Source: Megamerina dolium (taxonomy: Eukaryota > Arthropoda > Insecta > Diptera > Megamerinidae). From it: a DNA stretch of 64,000 nt. Every line of letters starts with the position of its first letter. The first letter of the stretch is position 1. The notes below the pieces were generated by a model. It had not been told where the DNA came from and did no database searches. It was given only the letters and a program-made list of their open reading frames with translations. This document shows, in pieces, positions 33,399 through 45,560 of the stretch. The stretch lies in the NCBI GenBank assembly GCA_963854835.1, contig OY978525.1, positions 117,627,018-117,691,017 on the forward strand. The letters are read 5' to 3'. Made by a program: the position numbers and the translations under genes.

Positions 33399-36157
33399 CC
33401 CATTAAAGACTGACCATAGATCGGCTCATACGATTTTGATGAAATTTTTATTGGCGTGCCTGGTGAACCATAGAAGTTGAAAGAAAAAATAATTTTTTTT
33501 TATCTGCACCCACACCTGAGATATGGTATGGGTATTTAAATACCCGACAGGCCATGGTGTGACCTGCTTTCGCTTTAACTTTTTTGCCAAAAAATAATCC
33601 GCGGTGGTGGTCATTGAGTAGTGCTGTTTTAGCTTGAGGTATTTTGAACTGAAAATGATTCGTCGACAACAAATTTTAACAGCTGCTGAAGTGGAAGCTT
33701 TTCTCAATGATTTATCTGATGGAGATAGTGATGGAGAAGAGGTAGGTCAACATGCCGACTTTATTAATGTTATTATAACGCCACCCGATGCCGTCGATGC
33801 TGTAAGTGACAATGAGGAATTGGATGATGATGTCCAATTGTTGCGCGATGAGCGGGAACTGCCCCGTGAGATTGCCGGACAGTTTGAAATTGAATGTATT
33901 TACGATGATTGGAACGAAAATATGCCATTGGAGGGTGATGATGAGGAAAACGAAGCCAAAATTGACCAAGAAAATGATGCGGATATTTCCTCAACATCTA
34001 AAGGTCGTGGCCGCAAATCGCTATCAAAATCGAAAAAAGCAACAAAACGACCCCGAATTGATGAAGAAAGTAAGCCAAAATGGTCCCGAAAGGAAAACTA
34101 TGAATTCGATAAGATTCCGTTTGACGATACATCTGTTTCTTACAAAGCATTATATGAAAACATTGGTGCTATGGATCCTGTGCAGCTTTGAGAAATGTTT
34201 ATTGACGAGGAAGTGTTGCAATTGTTGGTCACCTCTACTAATCAATATGCTGCGGAAAACAATTGTCTATCATTCGCTACTTCAATTAGCGAAATAAAAA
34301 TATTTTTGGGCGTATTGTACATCACAGGATACCATACCTTGCCGCAAACAAATTATTACTGGTCAAATCGAGAATCGCTAGGCTGCTCGCTAATAAAGGA
34401 ATGTATTTCGCGGGACAGATTCAAAAAAATCAAACAATACTTTCACGTCCGCGACAACTCAGCGCTGGATCCGAAAAACAAATTTGCAAAAGTTGCACCA
34501 TTGAATAATTTATTAAATAAAAAATTCCTTCAATTTGGCATATTTTCTCACAATCTTTCGATTGATGAGCAAATGATAGCCTACTATGGCCGACATTCAT
34601 GTAAGATGTTCATCAAAAGTAAACCAATTCGATTTGGATACAAGTATTGGTGCTTAGCCTCGACAGAAGGATACTTATACCAGTTTATCCCGTACGCTGG
34701 TGCATTAGAGCAAAAAGATCCCGACTTTGGACTTGGAGAACGAACTGTCTTATCACTTTTGTCGCATCTAGAGGACCGCTCTAAGCACACTGTAACGTTT
34801 GACAACTTTTTCACAAGTCACAAGCTAATGACGCGTTTATCAAAGGATGGATACTTCGCTTTGGGAACTGTACGTGATAATCGGACCAATCATGCCCCAT
34901 TGATAAGCATCAAAGAAATGCGCAAGAAACCTCGCGGGACATCTGACTTTTATTTTGATAGAAACAATTCAATACTTGCAGTGCGTTGGAACGATAATGC
35001 AGTAAGTTATTCTCAGAAACTTTCCATTTTGTGCCAGCGTTAATCATTATTCCTATATTTTCAGGTTGTAACTTTACTATCGAATTTCATGAGCCATACG
35101 CCAATATCTTATGCAAAGCGGTATGATCGAAAGCAACAAAAAAATGTTCTAATTGATCAGCCTCATTTGGTCAGCCAATATAATAATCGCATGGGTGGTG
35201 TGGACCTTTTTGACAATGCAATAAATAATTATCGAATTCGGATTCGAGGCAAGAAGTGGTATTGGCCGTTGATAACAAATGCGTTAGACGCGGTCATGGT
35301 AAATGCGTGGAAGCTACACTGCTTTTGTCGCAAATATGAAAATAACCCCTTGATGTCTCAAGTAGAATTCCGAGTGGCGGTTTGTGAATCCATTATGGTA
35401 AAGCGCACTTCTCATCATCCAGGAAGAAAATCGACTTCCGGGACCGAACTAACAACGCGTTATGATCGAATGGATCATTTGATCGGAAAGCTCAACACTC
35501 GTCATCGTTGATCGCAGTGCGGCGGTAAAACTGAATATGGATGCTTGAAGTGCCAGACAAACTTGCATCCAGCTCCTTGCTTTTCGGACTACCATAAAGG
35601 TGTTGCACCAGACCAACAAAAAAAAAGCAATGGCTCAATGAAAATTTTTTTATAAACGTTGCCAATTTTTAATAAAATAAGAAAAATTCAAATTTCTATG
35701 CGCTTTTTATTTACTTCAATTTATATTTGTCATACAACAAAAAATTGCATTTTGACTACACACCATGGACTGTCGGGTATTTAAATACCCATTTTCAAAA
35801 TATCTCGTGTGACGACCAGGTTTGTTAACGCATTTTTGCTTGATTGTCTCTATTCTAAAAAGGATACCTTAGGCCACCTAGAAAGAGTGCGCGTTTTCCA
35901 TTTTTTCCCATTTTTCATTTATTTGGGAGCACTTTCCTAAGCATTTTCCGACTCAGAAAAAAACAGAATTTTCAATGGTACAAAACTTAAGTAAAACCCA
36001 GGAAAATTTGTATGGTTTTATTTTTTATTTTTAGGTTTATCTTTCCTCTTCACTATTATGAAAAAAATACCTCGATGTCTATTTTCTAGTTCGTGCTAAA
36101 ATTTTTTAAGTTTCAGAGTTTTATTGGGTATTTAAATACCCAATATACTAAAATGGG
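33399..36157 (+). mobile_element. Nearly complete piggyBac-type transposon
   Basis: TTAA flanks both sides (33395-33398, 36158-36161) and the ends are CCCATT and AATGGG, the piggyBac arrangement. The 2759-bp element encodes one transposase (33655-35655). A 28-bp subterminal inverted repeat (27 of 28 identical) containing the perfect palindrome GGGTATTTAAATACCC is at 33531-33558 and 35763-35790. The palindrome occurs again at 36126-36141, close to the right end. I infer these are transposase-binding sites. No other full-length copy is in the window. Confidence 0.92.
33655..35655 (+). pseudogene. piggyBac transposase, two premature stops, one intron
   Basis: Cut-and-paste transposase of the DDE_Tnp_1_7 family. 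It starts MIRRQQILTAAEVEAFLNDL, followed by an acidic region and a basic KGRGRKSLSKSKKATKRPR stretch. An in-frame TGA (34189-34191) follows PVQL. The core follows with SIDEQMIAYYGRHS, VTFDNFFTSHKL and NNRMGGVDLFDNAINNYRIR, the three catalytic aspartate blocks. A 63-nt GT-AG intron (35002-35064) joins NDNA to VVTLLSNF. A second TGA (35509-35511) precedes a Cys-rich C-terminal domain (SQCGGK, CLKC, CFSDYH) that ends at 35655. Both stops could be single C-to-T changes in CGA codons. Otherwise the frame is complete, so this is a young relic. Confidence 0.88.
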
Positions 36158-36161
36158 TTAA

Positions 36162-37280
36162 CAATCTTAGCGAAAGCATATGCATCATAGCTAACATGTG
36201 GGCTGACTCTCATTGAATTGACACTTAAAAATTTGAACATTTCATAATACTAATAACATCATTATCATCATCATCATTATCATTATTTACATTTTTATTG
36301 CAAATGATCTTTTGTGATCTACTGATCGACAATATTGACAATGCATTCCTATAAGAAGATCATTTGAAATAGCATATTTTGTTGAACTTACCGATTTTTA
36401 TGTTGATCATTTTATGTCTTATTTAAATGATAATTAAGACCTAAACCAAATTACAGTATATTTCATTTTATTATCACTCAATACATTATACATACACTTC
36501 ATACTGTACTCAAATGATACATCTGCGCGGAATTGAGTTTTGTTACACCTAACACGAGTACATTCTAACTGTTGTTAGATCATTTGCTGCTCATTGGTAT
36601 TGCACAGTTTTATTCTAACATTTTTCGTTTAATCGTTATTTTTACAACTATTTCAATTGTCTATACTCACATATACATACAAGTATACCGACATTTACGT
36701 GGGTTAGTGGGTCACAGAGCTCAGTGTGATGTGATAACTTTTTCTTTCACTTTTATATGTACATATTCTCTTTGTACGCCAATAAACACCATAGCACACG
36801 ATATTCATATATATATGCAAAAGAAAACTAATTTTACGGGTCAAGCAAAGCAATTTAACATATACTTAGTATAGCAAACCTGTCCAAAAGTTGGAGATAT
36901 GTTTTTTGCGTTAAAAAATTTTTCTGGAAACTCTACTAAAAAAAATTGAATTTGAATAAAAACAAAAATAAAATATAGATATTGTGAATTAGATATTGAA
37001 ATATTCAATACTCATTATCCAAAATTTCACAACTTTTTCTAGCAACGATGTACAAGTAGCAAAATAGATTGAGAGCAACTTTTTCATAGTTTTTGTTTTG
37101 TAAAAACTTTCAGCTAAATCTAATTTTGAAAGCTCATATATATATATTTTTTTGCACAGATCTAATGCATATACAATTCTATGTCATTCTATACAAATAC
37201 ATTCACATAATAGGCAAAGTAAGTGTCCATTGCAAAACAATAGGTGGGCATTGTTCATGTTCGAAATAATTGTAGAAATA
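36162..37280. other. AT-rich spacer, nothing recognised
   Basis: Contains ATC/CAT-rich simple sequence near 36255-36285. No gene or transposon end seen. Confidence 0.35.
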
Positions 37281-38587
37281 AAGGGTTATCCATTTCGCGG
37301 TTTCAAAAGTATAGGGCTAGAATTCGACATCTGTCCAACTGAGTTGTTAAAACAATTTCTTTCTTTTTCAGTTCAAAGTCTGACATTTGTGAAAATGGAT
37401 CGCTTAACTATCGCACAGCGCATTAAAATTGTAAAAACCTTCTACAAAAATGGTGATTCTGCCACAGCCACATATCGTGCTTTAAGAGGAGATTATGGTT
37501 TACATAATCGTCCAACTACGCAAGCAATTGCCAAAATTGTGAAGAAATATGAAGAGACTGGATCGGTTACAGATATTGTAAGGCCTGTGCATCATCGTTT
37601 CGCTCGTACCACCGAAAATATCGCTGCTGTAAGTGAAAGTGTTGCCGAAGACCCGAATGTGTCGATTCCTCGTCGTTTTCAGGAATTAGGACTGTCTTAC
37701 GGCACATTATGGCGTATTTTGCATTTGGATCTACACCCACATCCATATAAAATCCAGCTCACACAACAACTGAAGCCAGCTGACCATTCACAACGTCGTA
37801 GATACGTCGAATGGGTGCTTGAACAACAGGCGGTGGACGGCGATTTTTCGAACAAAATTTTCTTCAGCGACGAAGCACATTTCTCACTCGGTGGGTATGT
37901 TAACAAACAAAATTGTCGTATTTGGTGTTCTGAGAATCCTCAAGTAATTGAAGAGAGGCCACTACATCCACAAAAAGTCACTGCTTGGTGCGCTCTTTGG
38001 TCCGGAGGTGTGATTGGACCTTACTTCTTCGAAAACGACGATGGAACGACTGTCACCGTCAATTCGGAGCGTTATGGTCATATGATAACCGACTTTTTTT
38101 TGCCTGCTATTGAAGAATACGACTTAGAGAATATGTGGTTTCAACAAGATGGTGCCACATGCCACACAACTCGAGCGAATATGGCTTTATTGCAAGAGAA
38201 ATTTTCTGGCCGCGTAATTTCTCGTCGTGGCGATATCAAGTGGCCACCAAGATCATGCGATTTGACACCGCTTGACTTTTTTTTTGTGGGACTACGCGAA
38301 AGACCGTGTTTATGCAGATAAACCTTTAACTCTTGAGCACCTAAAAACCAACATTCGTCACGTTATGGCTGAGATACCGCCCAATATGTGTCAAAAAGTG
38401 GTCGAAAATTACCTCAAAAGAATCGATGCTTGCAACAATTCGCGTGGTGGTCATTTAAATGATGTAGTATTTCACACATAATGTCAACGTTCAAACTTTA
38501 TAATAAAAAAGAAATATCATGATAAAAAAATATTTTATATGTGTTTTATTTACATTTACTTTTGAAACCGCAAAATGGATAACCCTT
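37281..38587 (+). mobile_element. DD41D mariner-like (rosa-type) transposon, copy 1
   Basis: Inverted ends (AAGGGTTATCCATTTCGCGG and the matching right end GGATAACCCTT) are flanked by TA. The transposase runs from ATG 37395 to TAA 38479-38481: MDRLTIAQRIKIVKTFYKNG (HTH start), FFSDEAHFSLGGYVNKQN, WFQQDGATCHTTRAN and RSCDLTPLD. 41 residues separate the second and third aspartates, giving DD41D, the spacing reported for rosa/postdoc elements of tephritids. The only defect I see is an extra T in the T9 run at 38277-38285, directly after the third aspartate, which shifts the last 65 codons (YAKDRVYADKPLTLEHLK to LNDVVFHT) out of frame. Confidence 0.9.
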
Positions 38588-39669
38588 TATTTTGCTTTCT
38601 AAGAATGCCATTGAATCAATCGATTTTTAAGCAAATATTCTTCTTTAGGTCGTCAAATAAAATGTAAAATTTGAATTAGATATTATGTTTTGAAAAAAAA
38701 AAAAAAAAATTCATTTACATCTATACTGTGCTACATATGCAGCCTACATATGTTTCGTAAAAGATGGCCACAATATAAAAAGCAGTTCATCAGCCTAACA
38801 ACACAGCATTGGAACCGTATAATGAAACATTGTGGGTTATAAATCGAAAAAATGGTACAATAAAAAACCCTGTTATAATAAAATCTCATATAAAGAGAGC
38901 CAAATAACGAAATGTCATATAAACAATGCCCTATATCGAGGTATGAGTGCTCTATGCAAATGGACAATGTAAATTTGAGTCCATTAAAATGTGACTGATT
39001 TTACAGAAGGTTTTTTTTTTTTTAACAAAAATTATTCAATAATTTTATATAATAACAGAATTATTCGAATGCAGCACTTTAGCAAAGATGGCATTGGAAA
39101 ACAACGAAATAAATATGAAACCAATTTTTGCCGAGTTTCAGATTCAGACATTTAAAAACTTTAGTTTTTTAAGAAAGTAGGTCCACTCTTGCCAGAATAT
39201 GCTCACTCCTTTGCTGATAGACAAAATCATATATTCTGAATTTAAACTTGATAATTTTCCGCGCACGAAGTCCTACAACGAACTTCTTTATTTCTTGTAT
39301 TCCCATATGGATTACTTTGGTAACTGGTTCCGATTAGTACGGTGAACGATTTCATCAGAAATGTCTACGTACTGAAGCATGTTTCAAAGGTAAGAGTATA
39401 TACTCTCTAGTGGCAGATTTTTGCTGGATATTGTTTGATAATAGTGTAGAATTGCCAAGAACTTAAAGAAAATGCATTAAATAATTGAATGATCAAAATT
39501 CCTACTCATGTTTACATTTGTAAATATTATATTCAGAGTTTTCTTTTGCTTGGTGACTAATAGTAAAATTTTCCATAGAATATTTTTTCCATACACACCA
39601 ACCATGTGAAATAATGTTTTGTGGGACAATTTTGCAGCAACTCGGTATACGTATGTTATATGATATTAA
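38588..39669. other. AT-rich spacer, nothing recognised
   Basis: No gene or repeat with defined ends. A poly-A run sits at 38692-38708. Confidence 0.35.
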
Positions 39670-39874
39670 CCCTTCAATAGTAAATGTAGTTTCGACTAAT
39701 TTCTGGCATTTATGTCACGTTTGACGCATTGGTGTGTTCAGAGACATATAGTAAAATTTCATGGACAATATTTTTGTAGTACATTTTTAACCGTTATTCC
39801 CCTGTTTTATGTGTGTTTTTTACGACTTTTTAAAAAAGAGGTCAAAATGACCCATGTATGCAGGAGATAGAGGG
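39670..39874. mobile_element. TTAA-flanked MITE, family B (205 bp)
   Basis: CCCTTC at the left end and AGAGGG at the right end are each bordered by TTAA (39666-39669 and 39875-39878), the piggyBac target site. The inverted ends are short (CCCT, then imperfect). The interior is non-coding and shares ordered blocks with 23250-23456. Confidence 0.55.
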
Positions 39875-39878
39875 TTAA

Positions 39879-40961
39879 TATGTTCTACAAAAATCTTTCC
39901 CATAATTTTCTCTATAATATTGCTAAACATATTACATAGTTTAGATTTATTTTAAAAGCATTTCGTTATTAGTGAATTTATTATATTCTAAATTCTTCTA
40001 TAATCATTAGCCAGTACTAGATCAGAATATTTTTTTTTTTAACATAGAAAATACAGAATACAGAATTTTTAAAATTATTTTCACAAAATTTTCTGGCCTT
40101 TTCGAGGTCTTTTCATACTTTATTTGATATTAATTTTATAATTAAATAAAACTATATCATTGTGTAGATGATTAGAATTGACTCAAAGAATGAAAAACTC
40201 ATATTTAAAGTGTTATATTTGTATTAGTGATTTAAAGGTGAATTTCTTTCGCAAAGTTGTGATAAATACTAGTATAGCAAGAGTGCTAGAATATATATTG
40301 AAATTTTTTGTTTTTAATTTAATTTATAAATATTAATATCGTTTTAACTTGTATTCAATCAGCAGTGCTAATCATTTTATTTTCAATATTTTAATAATTC
40401 CAGAATATCTAAAATTAATTTGAAAATTTGTTTAGACACGTACTAGAGTAAATTAGCTTGTATTAGATATGGAGGTTATATGCTGTTAGTGTTCTGTTAC
40501 ATAATTAAATTACATGTGGAAAAATGAAGATTTTACATTAAATTATAGTATGAAGAGTAAATAATTTTACAAGCGAAGCTGCCAATAAACAATATGAAAC
40601 ATGACGCAACATGAAATTAAATTTAACACGCAATTTAAGGTTCGTTTTTTTTTTCGCACTTTCTTGTTTGTCTGATGAGAGTGCATGAGAATGTTAATAA
40701 TGTGAAGTGGTTAAGAATTAGACAATTCCCATGAGAATTGTTATTTTTTTACAGTTAAATTACGGAATATTTTTTTCTTATGCTTGTTAATACAGACTTG
40801 TTTATTAGATGAAACAAGTTTTACATAAAATATGAATATAATAATTATATTACTCATACGTACTGTTGTGCTATAATTGAATTCATTCGCAACATATCGC
40901 ATATTATTATTCGACATCTATATAATTTTAATATTAATCTCAAGCAATTTAAATGAATATT
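39879..40961. other. AT-rich spacer, nothing recognised
   Basis: No coding signal. Ends at the target duplication of the LINE that follows. Confidence 0.35.
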
Positions 40962-40976
40962 TAATTCAGATGTATA

Positions 40977-42373
40977 TATATATATCCTTTGGCTCCTAAG
41001 TGGAGCATAGGGCCTCAATAAACAAATTATAACTTCTTTTATCTAAAGCTAGGAATTTAATTGCGCTCCATAAATGGCCTGCTTTTTTCGCTTCTGCTTC
41101 AACTTGCCGTCTCCAAGTATTGGCTGGTCTCCCACATCTGCGGCTGCCTTGGGGGTTCCAATCCAGCTCTGTTCTCGTTATGTCACCGTGGGGTTTCCGC
41201 AATGTGTGGCCGATCCATTTCCACTTACGACGTTGGATTTCGATGTGGATTGGTGTTTGTTTGGTCACATTCCAGAGTTCATTGTTGCTTATGACCTGGG
41301 GCCAAAATACACATATAATTCTACGTAGACAGCGATTAAGAAAAGATTGCAGCGACTGTAGTACACCCGCCGAGATATTCCATGTTTCGCACCCATACAG
41401 AACTACAGACTTCACATTGGCGTTGAATATCTTAAGTTTCGTATGCCTAGATATGTAAGACGCTCTCCATGCCTTGTCTAGCATGCCAAATGCAGCACTA
41501 CCCTTCGATATACGGTTGCGTATGTCAACTGATGACCCGCCAGTATTGGAAATAATACTCCCAAGGTAACAGAATTCGTCTACATCTTCCAAAGGTACCT
41601 CTAAGTCCAATACTAGGTTGAACAGATAGTACGCAGCCCTGCCTCACTCCGGCTTGCACCTTGATCCCATTGCATAAAGCATTTTCGTGTTTTACGCGGC
41701 AACTAGCGCCCGCGTACAGCTCTTTGATGATGTTAATAATTTTTTCCGGCACCCCTTTACATGCGAGCGCCTTCCATATCGCTTCGTGTTTAAGAGTATC
41801 GAAAGCTTTCTCGAAGTCAATAAAACACATGTAGAGGGGTGTCCGCCACTCCATTGACTGTTCCACGATTACTCTCAGGGTGTTTACATGATCTACGCAC
41901 GAGCACCGTGGGCGAAAGCCGGCTTGCTCTTTGCGTAATCCCTGCAACAGTGAATTGGATAGCCTTCTGTGAATTATGTGTGCTACGACTTTGTTTATCA
42001 TGCTTAACAGTGTGATACCTCTCCAATTTTTACACTCGGATAAATTACCCCACTTCGGGAGAAGAATTATGGTACCTTCTTTCAACTCGGATGGTATTTT
42101 TTCTGAGCTTCAAATGTTTTTTAATAGGCGCATCAGGATACGAGCAATAAGCTTGGGGTCAGCTTTTAGTAACTCCGGATTGATGTTGTCAGGTCCAGGA
42201 GTTTTGTTATTTTTTTTAGTGTCTTGATCGCGCTTATCATCTCAAACTCATCCGGGCATGTGGTGGGGATATCGCGTCTAACTGTGTGACGTTGGCAGCT
42301 ACAGGGCTCGATTGGTTGAGAGGATGGCGCTGACAGTTTTGAGAGTTTGAGATAATAAGCGCGATCAAGACAC
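40977..42373 (-). mobile_element. RTE-like LINE, family 2, deleted and 5'-inverted
   Basis: Flanked by a 15-bp target duplication with one mismatch: TAATTCAGATGTATA (40962-40976) and TAATTCAAATGTATA (42374-42388). The reverse transcriptase N-terminal half (41640-42240, minus) has KTPGPDNINPELLKADP, GTIILLPKWGNLSECKNWRG, FIDFEKAFDT and GVRQGCVLS. It is then fused, after a deletion that removes the catalytic YADD-type block, to the C-terminal part (40996-41610) with DEFCYLGSIISNTGGSS, VLYGCETW and GRPANTWRR. The 5' end carries an inverted copy of its own sequence (see findings). The element is inactive. Confidence 0.88.
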
Positions 42374-42388
42374 TAATTCAAATGTATA

Positions 42389-43330
42389 CATCATATATAT
42401 AGGTATGGCAATATGATCACTTTGATTGCACTGAGACCTAATTTTTTGGAAATCTATATTTTTTTAAGATTTGCCCAATTGTAATGCAAATCAAAATGTA
42501 ATAATAAAAAATCAAATCATATTTAAATGTATCAAAACCATAATAGGAAATATATATTCTCTTGATACATTTGCTTTTTTTGTTTTTTTTTTTTTTTCTT
42601 TTCAATTGAAATCAGACTGCACTCCCTCGCATAAGCACACACACATACACCAAATCCTTCACATTCAACTATAATTTTGTAAATTATGATAAAAATAAAA
42701 GCAAAAAAATCAAATGAAACGTAGAGGGAAAAAAAATAAATTTGTATTTCGTGATACAATCATTTCGTATCAGCGTCAAGTTGCATGCCTCACCATATAT
42801 GTATATGTACTTGTACATATCTTACAGTGTGCTCATGTTGCATATGTAGCATAGTTACAGCACAGCACTTAGTCATTCAGTCAGTCAGTTAGTCAGTCAG
42901 TGAGGCATAAATGTATAGATGTGTGCATATGATACATATGGCATACGAGTCAATGCAAATTATATATTGTACATAGTACGTTGGGCGCCATAATAGGTTA
43001 AACATGGTCGGATACATTGCATCTCAATGCAGATATAATATTCATAATATTATTATTGTAACGTGTGGCCTCTGGAAGATTTGTATATAGTAAAAATAAT
43101 AATAATAATAATAATATCATACTAACACAAAAAATAACAATCGATAGTGAACGAAAAAAAAAAGGTTATAGTTTCTTGCTATGTGATTTTTACTATCACA
43201 TTGTTCATTTACTTTCATATTGGGTTGGGCTGGAAGACATACATACATATTATTCAACTTGAATAAAATCTCATCTGAATACCTTCAAAAGTGCCGAAAG
43301 GTATTAACAATATCAAAGATATTGTACATA
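42389..43330. other. AT-rich spacer with microsatellites
   Basis: AGTC-type short repeats at 42870-42905 and (AAT)n at about 43093-43116. No gene. Confidence 0.35.
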
Positions 43331-43957
43331 CATTCTGTCAAATAAGTACCCGGAAATTCTCATTTTTAATTTTCCCTCTGAGAATATTTCAAAAAAATTT
43401 TTTTCCCGGGTTGGCAAGGTGATGCTGACCGTTTTCTTCGATATTCGTGGTGTTGTTCATTCGGAATTCTTACCGGAGGGCCAAACCGTCAATAAAGAAT
43501 ATAATCTTGGCGTTATGAGGCGTTTGAGAGAGAATGTTCGTCACAAAAGACCAGATTTGTGGCGGAACAACAGTTGGATTTTGCACCACGATAATGTACC
43601 AGCGCAAAAAGCGATCATTGTGAACGAGTTTTTGAAAAAAATTCAACAAATATCATCGAACAACCACTGTACTCTCCAGATATGGCCTCGTGTGACTTTT
43701 TCCTGTTTCCAAAACTCAAATTACCACTTCGTGGAACCCGTTTTGAGAGCATTGAAGACATCAAAACTAATTCGCAACGAGAACTGAAGGCCAACCCGGA
43801 ATATAGCTTTAAAAAGTGTTTCGATGATGGGATTGTTCGTTGGAAGAAATGTATTGCCTCAGAAGGGGCCTATTTTGAAGGGGATATAATAAATTTAGAT
43901 GATTGATAAGTTGTTTGTGTTTTATTTCAAATTTCCGGGTACTTATTTGACAGAATG
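43331..43957 (+). mobile_element. DD34D mariner (vertumnana-like), internally deleted copy
   Basis: The same ends as the full copy at 47347 (CATTCTGTCAAATAAGTACC and its inverse) with TA flanks. The 5' untranslated end is fused directly to the catalytic C-terminal half: VFFDIRGVVHSEFLPEGQTV, NNSWILHHDN and KKCIASEGAYFEGDII. The DNA-binding domain and first aspartate are missing, and there is a frameshift near 43640. Confidence 0.85.
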
Positions 43958-44341
43958 TACATTTACCTTTTGTACCATCATCATCATTGTTATGGCATGT
44001 GACACGCGTTCGTTCATATATCTACTATAAAATATATTAAAATATATGGGCACATGCTTCATTGTTTGCTTTTTTGTTTTTGTTTTTGTTTTTTTTTTTT
44101 TTTTGTAAATAAAAATTATTTATACAAACTTTTTTTTTACAGCACGTGCTCAATATAAACTATTAATCTTACAATTGCATATGATTTCTTGTAATATTTA
44201 TTTTAAAAATGCACTTTTATTTTTATTTCCTATGATTTCGATTAGGTTCATAAAAGTGACCTCTTTTCCTCAAATCGAATTGTTCAAATATCGTTTAAAC
44301 TATAGCGGCGACTAGCATAAGAAGAAATGCATTTTTTTATA
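43958..44341. other. AT-rich spacer
   Basis: Homopolymer-rich. Nothing recognised. Confidence 0.3.
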
Positions 44342-44594
44342 CATTCTGTCAAATAAGTACACGGAAATCGGAAATTCTCATTTTTAATTTTCCCTCTGAG
44401 AATATTTAAAAAAAAAAAATTTCCCAGGTTGGCACAACTGTCAGCCACTATTCTGTGAATTTTTATTGCTATGTGTCATTTAGTTTGGTTACGGCGTCAT
44501 TAGGAACAAGTCAACCTTTTGTGTGCGTTTTTTGTAAATATTCTCAGAGGGAAAAATAAAAATGAGAATTTCCGGGTACTTATTTGACAGAATG
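44342..44594. mobile_element. Short fold-back derivative of the same mariner (253 bp)
   Basis: Left end plus about 185 bp of the mariner 5' region, then a short inverted copy of the same 5' end, with TA on both sides. Like 26949-27507 it has two 5' ends and no 3' end, but it retains no coding sequence. The junction lies near 44533. Confidence 0.8.
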
Positions 44595-44639
44595 TATTTG
44601 TTTCTGAAAGCATTTTTCCTTGTTGTGCTTTTTCATCAT

Positions 44640-45380
44640 ATTAAACAAATGGTAATCAGACGTGCAAGGTTTGGTGGGCTCTAAGGTGGGTAACGTCAAA
44701 CTTCCCATCAACTATTTTCAAAATTATCGATTATCCCGGACTTTTTCGGTCAATGCTTTCTTCAAATGAATTAATTGTGTTCGATAGAAGTACCCTGTGA
44801 TCTTTAGAACTGATTGCAAAAGCTCATAATACAATACTCCCTTCTGATCTCACCAAATACAGAGAATTATTTTGGCGCCATGGATATTTGGCTTTGCCGG
44901 TAATTTTGTTGCTTGATTTTTTACATTTCGGATTATCATAATAGCTCCATTTTTCATCATCAATAATCACATGATGCAAAAGAGACGTCTTTTTATGGCG
45001 TTCACGCAGCATTTCTGACATGTAAAATCGTCGCTCAACGTCTCTCGGCTTCAGCTCAAACCGCACCCTGTTTCCTTGCATTTGAGATAAATTTCAAAGC
45101 GTTTCCAATCATTTGGAAATGGCTTGTTGTGTTACTTCCAATGATTACCCAAGTTCTTCTTGTGTTTGACATGCATCTTGATGAAGTAATGTTTCAAATT
45201 CTTCGTTTTCAAACTTTTTTGGCTATCCTGGATGTTCTTTGTCTTTCACGTCAAAATTATCACTTTGGAATTGCGTAAACCACTTCTGACACACTCTAAC
45301 CTCTGGAGCATATTCAGGATAAGCTTCTGTTAGTAATTGATGAGCTTCTGTCGCATTCTTTCTTTTTTTTTTTACCAAAT
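44640..45380 (-). pseudogene. Mellifera-type mariner fragment
   Basis: The minus strand reads as the front half of a mariner transposase: LLTEAYPEYAPEVRVCQKWF, then DVKDKEHPG and ENEEFETLLHQDACQTQEEL in a broken frame, then RFELKPRDVERRFYMSEMLR and VIIDDEKWSYYDNPKCKKS (44824-45081) around the first catalytic aspartate. Frameshifts are frequent. Related to the element at 24644-26087. Ends are not defined. Confidence 0.75.
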
Positions 45381-45384
45381 AACA

Positions 45385-45560
45385 AAAGACAATTTATAAC
45401 TGGTTTAGCGAATTCAAGCATGGTCGCCGTGTGAAGGTCATCGAAATGATAATGAAAGATCGTCATGTGAAATACCGTGAAATAGAGGCATCTTTAGGTA
45501 GTAGTTCCACCGCCGTGCACACTTAGCTTTCAGATGGATTTGTTCTCGTCGGATCCAGCA
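45385..45560 (+). pseudogene. Mariner DNA-binding domain fragment
   Basis: The plus strand carries FSEFKHGRRVKVI-like and KDRHVKYREIEASLGSSSTA in adjacent frames, the second helix-turn-helix of a DD34D mariner transposase. Catalytic sequence is absent and a stop follows at VHT. It belongs to a lineage different from the others in the window. Confidence 0.55.

Noticed and set aside
33655..35655. Treating the piggyBac transposase as a domesticated host gene
   Set aside because: It sits inside intact TTAA-flanked ends and carries premature stops, which fits a transposon copy better than an exapted gene.
37395..38481. Calling programmed frameshifting in the DD41D transposase
   Set aside because: Two copies with T9 and T10 runs are equally explained by homopolymer slippage, and no slippery-site plus structure signal was evident.
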